Shown: positions 1-6,808, numbered from the stretch's first letter. The stretch: 12,972 nt of DNA from SSSZ01 sp035345935 (GCA_035345935.1 DAORDK010000083.1:1-12972), one strand, 5' to 3'. Notes: generated from the sequence alone by a model not told the origin. Numbers and translations: made by a program.

Positions 1-50
1 GCCGATGATATTGCACATCCCGTGTGAGAAAGTAGGTCATCGCCAGGCTC
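1..50 (+). rRNA. rrf: 5S ribosomal RNA, 3' end only
   Basis: The first 50 bases match the 3' part of a bacterial 5S rRNA. The conserved GAGAAAGTAGGTCATCGCC stretch is present, followed by CCAGGC, which would pair with the 5' end of the molecule lying outside the window. A T-tailed hairpin follows directly, as expected at the end of an rRNA operon. The exact 3' end is placed near base 50 by analogy. Confidence 0.9.
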
Positions 51-60
51 CCTATGCAAG

Positions 61-93
61 GCCCCTCCAGGTTTATCCTGCGAGGGGCTTTTT
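61..93 (+). terminator. Rho-independent terminator of the rRNA operon
   Basis: A 7-bp perfect stem, GCCCCTC (61-67) with GAGGGGC (82-88), encloses a 14-nt loop and runs straight into five T residues (89-93). It lies about 10 bases after the 5S end, so it most likely ends the rRNA operon transcript. Confidence 0.9.
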
Positions 94-133
94 GCTTCAG
101 GTCACCAAGAAATCGGCGGGTGCCTCAGGCGCC

Positions 134-151
134 TGTGATAAAATTCGCCGC
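134..151 (+). promoter_or_regulatory. Extended -10 promoter of ffs
   Basis: TG (136-137), one base, then TAAAAT (139-144) matches the extended -10 pattern TGnTATAAT at 5 of 6 hexamer positions. It ends 7 bases before the predicted SRP RNA 5' end at 152, the correct distance for transcription start. No good -35 hexamer is seen 16-18 bases upstream, which is usual for extended -10 promoters. Inferred from sequence only. Confidence 0.6.
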
Positions 152-248
152 GGCGGGTCTCCCCGCATTGCAGGGTGGTGAACCTGGTCAGGTCCGGAAG
201 GAAGCAGCCACAGCCATTGACTGCAAGTGCCGGGGGTTAGGCTCGCCA
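152..248 (+). ncRNA. ffs: Small signal recognition particle RNA (4.5S RNA)
   Basis: This is the RNA of the bacterial signal recognition particle. With Ffh it targets membrane proteins to the inner membrane during translation. The diagnostic domain IV core GGTCAGGTCCGGAAGGAAGC occupies 186-205, with the GGAA tetraloop and the asymmetric A-rich internal loop. The ends close: GGCGGGTC (152-159) pairs with GGCTCGCC (240-247), including one G-U pair, giving a hairpin of about 97 nt. That is the short gammaproteobacterial/betaproteobacterial type without an Alu domain. No T-tailed terminator follows before dnaX 35 bp downstream, so read-through into dnaX is plausible. Ends are uncertain by a few bases. 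Confidence 0.93.
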
Positions 249-282
249 TTTCCATTTCCTGATTCGACGTCGGACAAAGGAC

Positions 283-1899
283 ATGAGTTATCAGGTTCTC
301 GCCCGCAAGTGGCGGCCGCGCAATTTCGCCACCCTGGTGGGGCAGGATCATGTTGTCAGGGCGCTGACTCATGCGCTGTCGGAGAATCGACTTCACCACG
401 CCTATCTCTTCACCGGGACCCGAGGCGTAGGCAAGACGACGATTGCCCGCATCCTTGCCAAAGCATTGAATTGTGAGACCGGCGTGACGGCGGAGCCCTG
501 TGGTCGCTGTTCGGCGTGCCAGGAAATCGACGGGGGGCGCTTTGTCGATCTCCTGGAAGTCGATGCGGCCACCAATACCAAGGTGGACGAGATGCGGCAG
601 CTGCTCGAAAACGCCGTGTACGCGCCCACCCGGGGCCGGTTCAAGGTCTACGTGATCGACGAAGTCCATATGCTTTCCAATTCGGCCTTCAACGCCATGT
701 TGAAGACCCTGGAAGAACCTCCGGAGCACGTCAAATTCATCCTGGCGACGACGGATCCCCAGAAAATTCCCGTCACGGTATTGTCGAGGTGCTTGCAGTT
801 CAATCTCAAGCAAATGCCGCCGGCGGCCATCGTGGGTCACTTGGCAAGAGTGCTCGAGGCCGAAGGGATCGCTTGCGATCCTCAGGCGCTACAGCTCATC
901 GCTAGATCAGCGGCCGGAAGTATGCGCGATGCGCTCTCGCTTCTCGACCAGGCGATCGCCCATGGTGCGGGCCGTGTCGAAGGTCCGCAGGTCCGCGAAA
1001 TGCTGGGGACGGTCGATGTCGATTATCTCTTGCGGATTCTGCGGGCGCTGGTCGACGGCGATGCCGATACTCTCCTGGGGATTGCAGACGACATGGCCTT
1101 ACGTAGCCTTTCGTTCGCCGGGGCGCTGCAGGATTTCGGTAGTTTGCTCACTCGCCTTCAAGTCGCCCAATTCGCCCCGCAGGCCCTGGGGGACGACGAA
1201 CCCGAGCGGGAGAGTCTGCTCGAGTATGCTCGCATTCTGTCTCCGGAATTCATTCAGTTGGCCTATCAGATTGTCCTGGTCGGCCGTAACGAGTTGCCTT
1301 TGGCGCCGGACGAGTATGCAGGCTTTTTGATGACCTTGCTGCGCTTGCACGCCTTCCGCCCGGAATCTCCGCAGAGTCGGATTTTGGCCGCGACGGCGAC
1401 TGCCCGGCGCGAGGCAGTACCGCCGAAAGGCGGCCCGGCGGAAGCGCAGATTCCTAGTCGTCCTGCCGCTGTCAGCTTCCCGTCCAAAGGCGGCTCGGAT
1501 TCCCGTGGGCAGGGCAGTGTGCCGGTCGCGTGGGAACAACTGGTCGGACGACTGCAACTCAGTCCGATGGCCAGAGAGCTGGCGCTGCAAAGCGAATTGC
1601 GTGAGCTAGGCGATGAGGTTTGTTTATTGCGCCTGCCGCCCGAGCAGCGGCATCTCCTCATGAAACCGGCCCAGGACAAGCTGCAGCAGGCCCTTGACGA
1701 GCATTTCGGGCGCCATGTCATCCTGCGGGTTGAAATCGCTGCGGTTGAGTCTGCGACTCCCGCCGCCACCGTACAGCGCGAGCGGACCGAACGGCAGCAG
1801 CGGGCGGTGGCTGCCATCGAGAGCGATTCGTTTGTGCGAGACGCCATCGATACCTTGAATGCCTCCCTCGTGGAGTCATCGATCAAACCCTTGTTCTGA
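283..1899 (+). CDS. dnaX: DNA polymerase III subunit tau (and possibly gamma)
   Basis: DnaX is the ATPase of the clamp loader that places the beta clamp on DNA; tau also bridges the polymerase cores. The 538-residue product begins with the family signature MSYQVLARKWRP. It carries Walker A GTRGVGKT (45-52), a zinc site (C64, C73, C76, C79), Walker B VIDEVH (124-129), the SRC motif (168-170) and the sensor-2 segment GSMRDA (212-217). A Pro/Gly/Ser-rich linker (about 370-410) leads to a C-terminal domain. The protein is about 100 residues shorter than E. coli tau. I see no A-AAA-AAG-type slippery run, so a shorter gamma form is not predicted by the E. coli mechanism. The SD-like AAAGG (276-280) is unusually close to the ATG, but conservation supports this start. 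ybaB follows by 12 bp. Confidence 0.96.
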   Translation: MSYQVLARKWRPRNFATLVGQDHVVRALTHALSENRLHHAYLFTGTRGVGKTTIARILAKALNCETGVTAEPCGRCSACQEIDGGRFVDLLEVDAATNTKVDEMRQLLENAVYAPTRGRFKVYVIDEVHMLSNSAFNAMLKTLEEPPEHVKFILATTDPQKIPVTVLSRCLQFNLKQMPPAAIVGHLARVLEAEGIACDPQALQLIARSAAGSMRDALSLLDQAIAHGAGRVEGPQVREMLGTVDVDYLLRILRALVDGDADTLLGIADDMALRSLSFAGALQDFGSLLTRLQVAQFAPQALGDDEPERESLLEYARILSPEFIQLAYQIVLVGRNELPLAPDEYAGFLMTLLRLHAFRPESPQSRILAATATARREAVPPKGGPAEAQIPSRPAAVSFPSKGGSDSRGQGSVPVAWEQLVGRLQLSPMARELALQSELRELGDEVCLLRLPPEQRHLLMKPAQDKLQQALDEHFGRHVILRVEIAAVESATPAATVQRERTERQQRAVAAIESDSFVRDAIDTLNASLVESSIKPLF

Positions 1900-1911
1900 C
1901 GGAGAGTGCAC

Positions 1912-2235
1912 ATGATGAAAGGTGGAATCGCTGGGCTGATGAAGCAGGCCCAGGTGATGCAGGAAAACATGAAGAAGGCCCAGGAGCAACTGGCCCAGAC
2001 CGAGGTCGAAGGCCAGGCTGGGGCAGGGATGGTCAAGGTGGTCATGACTTGCTCCCACGATGTGCGTCGCGTGAGCATCGATCCTTCGGTGATGGACGAT
2101 CGGGAAATGCTGGAGGACCTGGTGGCTGCTGCCATCAACGACGCAGTAAGGCGCGGCGAGTCCTTGACCCAGGAAAAGATGTCCGGATTTACCGCTGGTC
2201 TCAATCTGCCTCCGGGATTCAAACTGCCGTTCTGA
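1912..2235 (+). CDS. ybaB: YbaB/EbfC family nucleoid-associated protein
   Basis: A small dimeric DNA-binding protein of the YbaB/EbfC family, 107 residues from this start. The N-terminus MMKGGIAGLMKQAQ, followed by a Met/Gln/Lys-rich helix (about 9-35), is the family signature. A conserved C-terminal part (GFTAGLNLPPGFKLPF) closes the protein. I chose ATG 1912 rather than GTG 1906: GGAG (1901-1904) then sits 7 bases upstream, and homologues begin MMKGG or MKGG. ATG 1915 is equally possible. The gene sits between dnaX and recR, an arrangement conserved across many bacteria; a link to replication or repair is suggested by context rather than shown here. Confidence 0.93.
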   Translation: MMKGGIAGLMKQAQVMQENMKKAQEQLAQTEVEGQAGAGMVKVVMTCSHDVRRVSIDPSVMDDREMLEDLVAAAINDAVRRGESLTQEKMSGFTAGLNLPPGFKLPF

Positions 2236-2238
2236 TCC

Positions 2239-2841
2239 GTGTCCGTTCCGACCAGCCTTGATGCCCTGATCGAGGCCCTGCGCTGTCTTCCTGGCGTAGG
2301 CCCGAAATCGGCGCAGCGTATGGCCTATCATCTCCTGCAGCGGGACCGGGGCGGGGCGAAAGGGCTGGGCGAGGCGCTGCTCAGGGCGCTGGCGGTCTTG
2401 CAGCACTGCGAGCAATGCAACAATTTCTCGGAGACGGCCGTGTGTGACCGCTGCGCGTCGCCACGGCGCGACCGGTCTACGCTCTGCGTCGTCGAATCGC
2501 CGGTCGACATGAACATGATGGAGCAAACTCACGCCTATTCCGGACTCTACTATGTCCTCATGGGCAGGATTTCTCCCCTGGACGGCGTCGGTGCCCGGGA
2601 ACTCGGGCTCGAGCGGCTCCTCGCTAGGGCTCGGGACGGCCTGGTGCGGGAGGTTATTTTGGCCACGAATTACACCAATGAGGGCGAAGCGACGGCCCAC
2701 TATCTCAGCACGCTGCTCAAACCCCTCGGTATCAGTGTCAGTCGCATCGCACGAGGGGTGCCAGTGGGCGGCGAACTCGAATACGTCGACAGCGGTACCC
2801 TTGCGCAAGCACTGCGGGAAAGGCGTTCCTGCCCGTCCTGA
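2239..2841 (+). CDS. recR: Recombination mediator protein RecR
   Basis: RecR works with RecO (and RecF) to load RecA on SSB-coated single-stranded DNA at gaps. At 200 residues it has the normal family length. It shows a helix-hairpin-helix (LPGVGPKSAQRMA, 17-29), a four-cysteine zinc finger (C57, C60, C69, C72) and a Toprim domain (about 81-176) with the acidic motif VVESPVD (84-90). The conserved segments GRISPLDGVG and TNEGEATAHYL are also present. The start is GTG, 3 bp after the ybaB stop with no Shine-Dalgarno sequence, so translation is probably coupled to ybaB. An alternative start further in would remove the helix-hairpin-helix. Confidence 0.96.
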   Translation: MSVPTSLDALIEALRCLPGVGPKSAQRMAYHLLQRDRGGAKGLGEALLRALAVLQHCEQCNNFSETAVCDRCASPRRDRSTLCVVESPVDMNMMEQTHAYSGLYYVLMGRISPLDGVGARELGLERLLARARDGLVREVILATNYTNEGEATAHYLSTLLKPLGISVSRIARGVPVGGELEYVDSGTLAQALRERRSCPS

Positions 2842-2855
2842 AAGCCTTAGCCGGC

Positions 2856-2884
2856 TTCAAAGTGAGCGCTGCTTAGCGTATAAT
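2856..2884 (+). promoter_or_regulatory. Sigma-70-type promoter of petABC
   Basis: A perfect -10 TATAAT (2879-2884) lies 17 bp after a -35 candidate TTCAAA (2856-2861), which matches 4 of 6 positions of TTGACA. Transcription would start near 2891, about 44 bases before the petA ATG. It is the only strong candidate in the 93-bp recR-petA gap. Confidence 0.75.
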
Positions 2885-2934
2885 TAGGAGTTTGATTCAA
2901 TCCCAACTACCTTATCCGTCTAGGGGTCAGCCAT

Positions 2935-3531
2935 ATGAGCAATGAAGGAAAAATGGACTGCGGGAGGCGGCGCCTGATCGTCGCCACCGCGGCAGTGGGC
3001 GGGGCGGGGGCCGTTGCGGCTCTCGTGCCGTTCGTGTCCAGCCTGTTGCCGTCGGAACGTGCCAAGGCCGCAGGTGCTCCGGTCGAGGTCGATATCGGCA
3101 AGCTGGAGCCGGGTCAGATGATGACCGTGGAGTGGCGTGGCAAGCCCGTCTGGATCATCAATCGCAACAAGGAAATGCTGGAGACCCTGCCGAAGCTCAA
3201 TGACGCGGTGGCCGATCCGAAGTCCGAAAAGCAGATGCAGCCGGATTACGCGCGCAACGAGACCCGGTCGATCAAGCCGGAACTGCTGGTGGTGGTCGGC
3301 ATCTGCACGCACCTCGGTTGCTCGCCGTCGCAGAAGTTCAAGAAGGGTGCCGAGGAAGGCATGACTGCCGAGTGGCTTGGAGGCTTCCTCTGCCCCTGCC
3401 ACGGTTCGACTTTCGATTTCGCCGGCCGCGTATACAAGGCCAAACCCGCACCGACCAACCTCGAAGTTCCGCCGCACTACTACATGTCCGATAGCCGCAT
3501 CCTGATCGGCGAAGACAAGAAGGGAGCGTAA
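2935..3531 (+). CDS. petA: Ubiquinol-cytochrome c reductase, Rieske iron-sulfur subunit
   Basis: The [2Fe-2S] subunit of the cytochrome bc1 complex; it takes an electron from ubiquinol at the Qo site and passes it to cytochrome c1. The 198-residue protein has an N-terminal Tat-type anchor: R11-R12-R13-L14, then a hydrophobic segment (about 14-38). The cluster-binding boxes are CTHLGC (124-129) and CPCHGS (153-158). C124, H126, C153 and H156 should bind the cluster, and C129 and C155 should form the disulfide. AGGGG (2922-2926) lies 8 bases before the ATG, supporting this start. It is the first gene of petABC; petB starts 3 bp after its stop. Confidence 0.97.
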   Translation: MSNEGKMDCGRRRLIVATAAVGGAGAVAALVPFVSSLLPSERAKAAGAPVEVDIGKLEPGQMMTVEWRGKPVWIINRNKEMLETLPKLNDAVADPKSEKQMQPDYARNETRSIKPELLVVVGICTHLGCSPSQKFKKGAEEGMTAEWLGGFLCPCHGSTFDFAGRVYKAKPAPTNLEVPPHYYMSDSRILIGEDKKGA

Positions 3532-3534
3532 CAA

Positions 3535-4836
3535 ATGGCCGCTGGCAATTTCGAAAAGTACAAGTCCGACGGTTCCCTGGCGGGCAATCTGCTGGAGTGG
3601 GTCGATGCCCGCTTCCCAGCGACGTCTATGTGGAAAGGCCATCTTTCCGAATACTATGCCCCGAAGAATTTCAACTTCTGGTATTTCTTCGGATCCCTGG
3701 CGCTCCTCGTCCTAGTCATCCAGATTGTTACCGGCATCTTTCTGGTCATGCACTACAAGCCGGATGCCGCCCTCAACGCCTACGGCGTTCCCGTCGCCTT
3801 CGCCTCCGTCGAGTACATCATGCGCGACGTCCCGGGGGGCTGGCTCATCCGCTACATGCACTCCACCGGCGCATCCGCCTTCTTCATCGTGGTTTATCTC
3901 CACATGTTCCGCGGCCTGCTCTACGGTTCTTACCGCAAGCCTCGCGAGCTGACCTGGTTGTTCGGCGTCGGCATCTTCCTGTGCCTCATGGGCGAAGCCT
4001 TCTTCGGCTACCTGCTTCCCTGGGGGCAGATGTCCTACTGGGGCGCTCAGGTGATCGTGAACCTCTTCGGGGCCATTCCGTTCGTCGGCAACGATCTGTC
4101 GATCCTGATCCGCGGCGACTTCGTCGTGGGCGATGCGACCCTCAACCGCTTCTTCTCCTTCCACGTCATTGCCTTCCCGCTGGTTCTCCTGGGTCTGGTG
4201 GCGGCGCATGTGCTGGCCCTGCACGAAACCGGCTCCAACAACCCGGACGGCGTCGAAATCAAGGCCAACAAGGACGAGAACGGCATCCCCCGCGATGGCA
4301 TCCCCTTCCATCCGTACTACACAGTGAAGGATATCGTTGGCGTGGTGGTCTTCCTGATGGTCTTCTCGGCGATCATGTTCTTCGCCCCTGAAGGCGGCGG
4401 CGCATTCCTCGAAACGCCGAACTTCTACCCGGCCGACCCTCTGAAGACCCCGCCCCACATCGCCCCGGTCTGGTACTTCACTCCCTACTATTCGATCCTG
4501 CGCGCCATGGTCTGGAACTTCTTCGGTCTCGACGCCAAGTTCTGGGGTGTCGTGGCCATGGGGGCTTCCGTGGTGGTTTTTGCCTTCCTGCCCTGGCTCG
4601 ATCGCAGTCCGGTGAAGTCGATCCGCTACCGTGGCCCGATCTACAAGACCTTGCTGACCATCTTCGTCATCTGCTTCGTCATCCTCGGTTACCTCGGCAC
4701 CCAGTCTCCGTCCTACTGGGGTGAAAAGATCTCCCAGGTGTGCACGGTGTTCTATTTCGGCTTCTTCCTCGCGATGCCCTGGTGGTCGCGTATGGACAAG
4801 TTCAAGCCGGTTCCTGATCGTGTGACGATGCACTGA
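3535..4836 (+). CDS. petB: Ubiquinol-cytochrome c reductase, cytochrome b
   Basis: The membrane core of the bc1 complex, holding both b hemes and the two quinone sites. The 433-residue protein is a fused full-length cytochrome b (b6-like plus subunit IV-like halves) with about eight hydrophobic helices. Heme ligands are H109/H123 in helix B (RYMHS, YLHMF) and H210/H225 in helix D, followed by HETGSNNP. Two points differ from the mitochondrial form: the helix D histidines have 14 rather than 13 residues between them, and the Qo motif normally reading PEWY is PVWY (311-314). From memory both are found in betaproteobacterial and gammaproteobacterial proteins, so this is probably a lineage trait rather than damage. 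Its Shine-Dalgarno sequence lies in the end of petA. Confidence 0.97.
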   Translation: MAAGNFEKYKSDGSLAGNLLEWVDARFPATSMWKGHLSEYYAPKNFNFWYFFGSLALLVLVIQIVTGIFLVMHYKPDAALNAYGVPVAFASVEYIMRDVPGGWLIRYMHSTGASAFFIVVYLHMFRGLLYGSYRKPRELTWLFGVGIFLCLMGEAFFGYLLPWGQMSYWGAQVIVNLFGAIPFVGNDLSILIRGDFVVGDATLNRFFSFHVIAFPLVLLGLVAAHVLALHETGSNNPDGVEIKANKDENGIPRDGIPFHPYYTVKDIVGVVVFLMVFSAIMFFAPEGGGAFLETPNFYPADPLKTPPHIAPVWYFTPYYSILRAMVWNFFGLDAKFWGVVAMGASVVVFAFLPWLDRSPVKSIRYRGPIYKTLLTIFVICFVILGYLGTQSPSYWGEKISQVCTVFYFGFFLAMPWWSRMDKFKPVPDRVTMH

Positions 4837-4847
4837 GGATCAACAAC

Positions 4848-5567
4848 ATGAAAAAACTTCTCATCGCCTTCCTGTTTGCGCCGCTCCTGGCTTTCGCCAC
4901 AGGTGGCAGCGTGCATCTGGACAAGTGGCCAGGTTCGGTGAGCGACAAGGCAGGCCTCCAGAACGGTGCCAAACTCTTCGTCAATTACTGCCTCAACTGC
5001 CACGGCGCGTCGTACATGCGCTACAAGAACCTCATGGAGCTGGGCTTGACCGAGCAGCAGGTCAAGGACAACCTGATGTTCACCTCCGACAAGATCGGTG
5101 GACTGATGGCCGTGGCTGCCCGGGCGGACGAGCAGAAACAGTGGTTCGGTGCCACGCCGCCGGATCTCACCATCATTGCCCGCGCGCGCGGCGATCTCGG
5201 TGCGCCCAAGGCCGGTGCCGATTGGCTCTACACCTATCTGCGTTCCTTCTATCGCGACGAGAACCGGCCCACCGGCTGGAACAACGTCGTTTTCGAGAAC
5301 GTCGGTATGCCCCATGTCCTCTATGGGCTGCAGGGACAGCAGGTGCTGAACCACGAGACCCACAAGCTTGAGCTTGCTGTTCCCGGCCAGTTGCCTCCTG
5401 TCGAGTTCGACAAGGCGGTTTCCGATCTGGTCGGATTCATGGTCTGGATGGGAGAGCCCCAGCAGGAATTCCGTCAGACCCTGGGATACATTGTCCTTGC
5501 CTTCCTGGCTATTCTCTTTGTCGTCTCCTACGCCCTCAAAAAGGAATACTGGAAAGACATCCACTGA
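4848..5567 (+). CDS. petC: Ubiquinol-cytochrome c reductase, cytochrome c1
   Basis: The c-type heme subunit that receives electrons from the Rieske protein and passes them to a soluble cytochrome c. The 239-residue precursor has a Sec signal peptide (about 1-18, ending LAFA). The heme site is CLNCH (48-52), M154 in NVGMPHVLYG is the likely axial ligand, and a single C-terminal anchor (about 213-229) precedes a basic tail. The catalytic domain therefore faces the periplasm. GAGGA (4835-4839) overlaps the petB stop and lies 8 bases before the ATG. This is the last gene of petABC, followed by a hairpin terminator. Confidence 0.96.
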   Translation: MKKLLIAFLFAPLLAFATGGSVHLDKWPGSVSDKAGLQNGAKLFVNYCLNCHGASYMRYKNLMELGLTEQQVKDNLMFTSDKIGGLMAVAARADEQKQWFGATPPDLTIIARARGDLGAPKAGADWLYTYLRSFYRDENRPTGWNNVVFENVGMPHVLYGLQGQQVLNHETHKLELAVPGQLPPVEFDKAVSDLVGFMVWMGEPQQEFRQTLGYIVLAFLAILFVVSYALKKEYWKDIH

Positions 5568-5587
5568 TCGATCTCGGATCGGTCCGC

Positions 5588-5638
5588 GGCATCGCCCCCT
5601 GCGACAGGCTCGCCAGGGGCGATGCCGAAGCGCTTTTT
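5588..5638 (+). terminator. Hairpin terminator after petC
   Basis: An 11-bp perfect stem, GGCATCGCCCC (5588-5598) with GGGGCGATGCC (5616-5626), has a 17-nt loop. The T run (5634-5638) starts 7 bases after the stem, further than in an ideal intrinsic terminator, so read-through into sspA is possible. A short extra hairpin, CGATC-TCG-GATCG (5569-5581), lies just before it. Confidence 0.65.
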
Positions 5639-5654
5639 AAGGCTCAGAATCATC

Positions 5655-6251
5655 ATGATGAACCTCTACTCCGGCACTACCTGCCCCTTCAGCCACCGTT
5701 GCCGCATCGTCCTCTACGAAAAGGGCATGGATTTCCAGGTCATCGACGTGGATATGTTCAACAAGCCCGAGGATCTGGCGGTGATCAATCCGCACAACCG
5801 CGTCCCGGTGCTTGTCGAGCGCGACCTCATCCTCTTCGAGCCGAACATCATCAACGAGTACATCGATGAGCGATTTCCCCATCCCCAACTCATGCCCGCC
5901 GACCCCATCATGCGGGCTCGGGCGCGCCAGTTGCTCATCGGGATGGAGCGGGAGATCTTCAGTCACATCGAACCCATCGAAAAGAACACCAAGTCGGCGG
6001 ACAAGTCGCGGCAGGAAATACGGGCTCGGCTTACCGAGATCGTCCCCATCTTCAGCAAGCAAAAATTCATGTTGGGCGACGAGTTCTCCATGCTCGACGT
6101 GGCCATCGCCCCGCTCATGTGGCGGTTGGATCACTACGGCATCGACTTGGGCAAGGCCGCCGCGCCCCTGATGAAGTATGCGGAACGGATATTCAGCCGT
6201 CAGGGGTTCATTGATGCCCTGACGCCCTCCGAAAAGGCAATGCGCAAGTAA
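5655..6251 (+). CDS. sspA: Stringent starvation protein A (GST-fold, RNA polymerase-associated)
   Basis: SspA binds RNA polymerase and alters transcription during starvation and acid stress in E. coli. This 198-residue protein has a thioredoxin-like N-terminal half (MMNLYSGTTCPFSHRCRIVL) and an all-helical GST C-terminal half. The conserved segments NRVPVLVERD, EYIDERFPHPQLMP and MLDVAIAPLMWRLD are clear. I chose ATG 5655 because homologues start MMNLYSG; the in-frame ATG at 5622 lies inside the terminator stem and adds residues not expected in the family. The Shine-Dalgarno sequence is poor (AAGG, 5639-5642). Unlike E. coli SspA, it keeps cysteines at C10 and C16 in the position where thiol-active GSTs hold their active residue. 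Confidence 0.94.
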   Translation: MMNLYSGTTCPFSHRCRIVLYEKGMDFQVIDVDMFNKPEDLAVINPHNRVPVLVERDLILFEPNIINEYIDERFPHPQLMPADPIMRARARQLLIGMEREIFSHIEPIEKNTKSADKSRQEIRARLTEIVPIFSKQKFMLGDEFSMLDVAIAPLMWRLDHYGIDLGKAAAPLMKYAERIFSRQGFIDALTPSEKAMRK

Positions 6252-6254
6252 GCC

Positions 6255-6704
6255 ATGGACTTGCCTTCGACCAAACCGTATCTCTTGCGCGCCCTGTGGG
6301 AATGGTGCTGCGACAACGGATTCACGCCCTATCTTTCGGTGGTCGTCGATGAGCACACGCGGGTTCCTCGGGAATTCGTACGTGACGGGCAGATCGTCCT
6401 CAACGTCGGTCCAGACGCCACCCATAGGCTGCAGATCGGTAATGAGCTGATCGAATTCCAAGCGCGTTTCGGGGGCATAGCCCGCGATCTATCGGTTCCT
6501 GTCGATCAGGTAGCCGCCATCTACGCCCGGGAAAACGGGGCCGGAATGGCCTTTGAAGTCGGCGCCGCGCGCCCGATGACTTTACAGTCCGGCGAGGATC
6601 CCATTCAGGGTTTGGAACACCCCGCCGCTGCTGAGAGCGATACCCAACCTCCCGAAGATCCGCGCCCCGAAGGGGGGCGTCCGAAGCTGCAGCGCATCAA
6701 GTAG
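6255..6704 (+). CDS. sspB: ClpXP protease adaptor SspB
   Basis: SspB delivers ssrA-tagged proteins from stalled ribosomes to ClpXP. The 149-residue product has the conserved substrate-binding domain (about 1-105, with TKPYLLRALWEWCCDNGFTPY near the N-terminus and IEFQARFGG in the middle). A flexible acidic/Pro-rich linker (about 106-140) follows. The C-terminal peptide RPKLQRIK matches the ClpX-binding tail of E. coli SspB (RPALRVVK type). It lies 3 bp after sspA with no clear Shine-Dalgarno sequence, so the two genes are probably translationally coupled. No T-tailed terminator follows before nasA. Confidence 0.94.
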   Translation: MDLPSTKPYLLRALWEWCCDNGFTPYLSVVVDEHTRVPREFVRDGQIVLNVGPDATHRLQIGNELIEFQARFGGIARDLSVPVDQVAAIYARENGAGMAFEVGAARPMTLQSGEDPIQGLEHPAAAESDTQPPEDPRPEGGRPKLQRIK

Positions 6705-6723
6705 GCGCGTCCGTCGGGCGTAG

Positions 6724-6740
6724 TGCACCCAGACGGTGCG
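6724..6740 (+). promoter_or_regulatory. NtrC binding site upstream of nasA
   Basis: GCACC (6725-6729), five bases, GGTGC (6735-6739) is a perfect dyad of the classical NtrC site (TGCACC-N5-GGTGCA); the flanking T at 6724 also fits. Its centre is 62 bp upstream of the GG of the sigma-54 promoter, about -87 from the predicted start. Assignment rests on consensus plus position. Confidence 0.75.
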
Positions 6741-6771
6741 TGAATCCCCCTGGATTTGAGGTCGCGCACGC

Positions 6772-6784
6772 TAAGCGATTGATT
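6772..6784 (-). promoter_or_regulatory. IHF binding site in the nasA promoter
   Basis: Read on the minus strand this is AATCAATCGCTTA, which fits the IHF consensus WATCAANNNNTTR at every defined position. It lies between the NtrC dyad and the -24/-12 element, where IHF bends DNA to bring NtrC to sigma-54 polymerase. It overlaps a small palindrome, GATTTCAAATC (6781-6791). Confidence 0.65.
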
Positions 6785-6792
6785 TCAAATCT

Positions 6793-6808
6793 TGGCATGG
6801 CCGTTGCT
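6793..6808 (+). promoter_or_regulatory. Sigma-54 (-24/-12) promoter of nasA
   Basis: TGGCATG-GCCG-TTGCT matches the sigma-54 consensus TGGCACG-N4-TTGCW with one difference. The invariant GG (6794-6795) and GC (6806-6807) are separated by exactly 10 bases. The predicted start is near 6819, giving a leader of about 16 nt that already carries the Shine-Dalgarno sequence GGAG (6822-6825). NtrC-activated expression under nitrogen limitation is inferred. Confidence 0.82.

Noticed and set aside
54..476. 140-codon plus-strand frame through the terminator, ffs and the start of dnaX
   Set aside because: It would translate across a terminator and an RNA gene and overlaps dnaX in another frame.
1906..1911. 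GTG start for ybaB
   Set aside because: It overlaps the end of the ribosome binding site; ATG 1912 has proper spacing and matches the family N-terminus.
1876..2808. 310-codon minus-strand frame opposite ybaB and recR
   Set aside because: Antisense to two well recognised proteins, with no start signal or family resemblance.
2842..2857. AAGCC-TTAGCC-GGCTT hairpin after recR as a terminator
   Set aside because: The stem is only 5 bp, there is no T run, and it overlaps the -35 of the petA promoter.
3712..4833. 373-codon minus-strand frame opposite petB
   Set aside because: A shadow of cytochrome b; its composition is rich in His, Asp, Glu and Val, as expected from the reverse complement of membrane-protein codons.
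5622..5654. Upstream in-frame ATG for sspA
   Set aside because: It lies in the 3' arm of the petC terminator, and family members start at MMNLYSG; ATG 5655 is preferred.
6753..6791. GATTTGA ... TCAAATC inverted repeat bracketing the IHF site of nasA
   Set aside because: The arms are only 7 bp with 25 bases between, A/T-rich, and explained as well by the IHF region composition; no regulator is implied.
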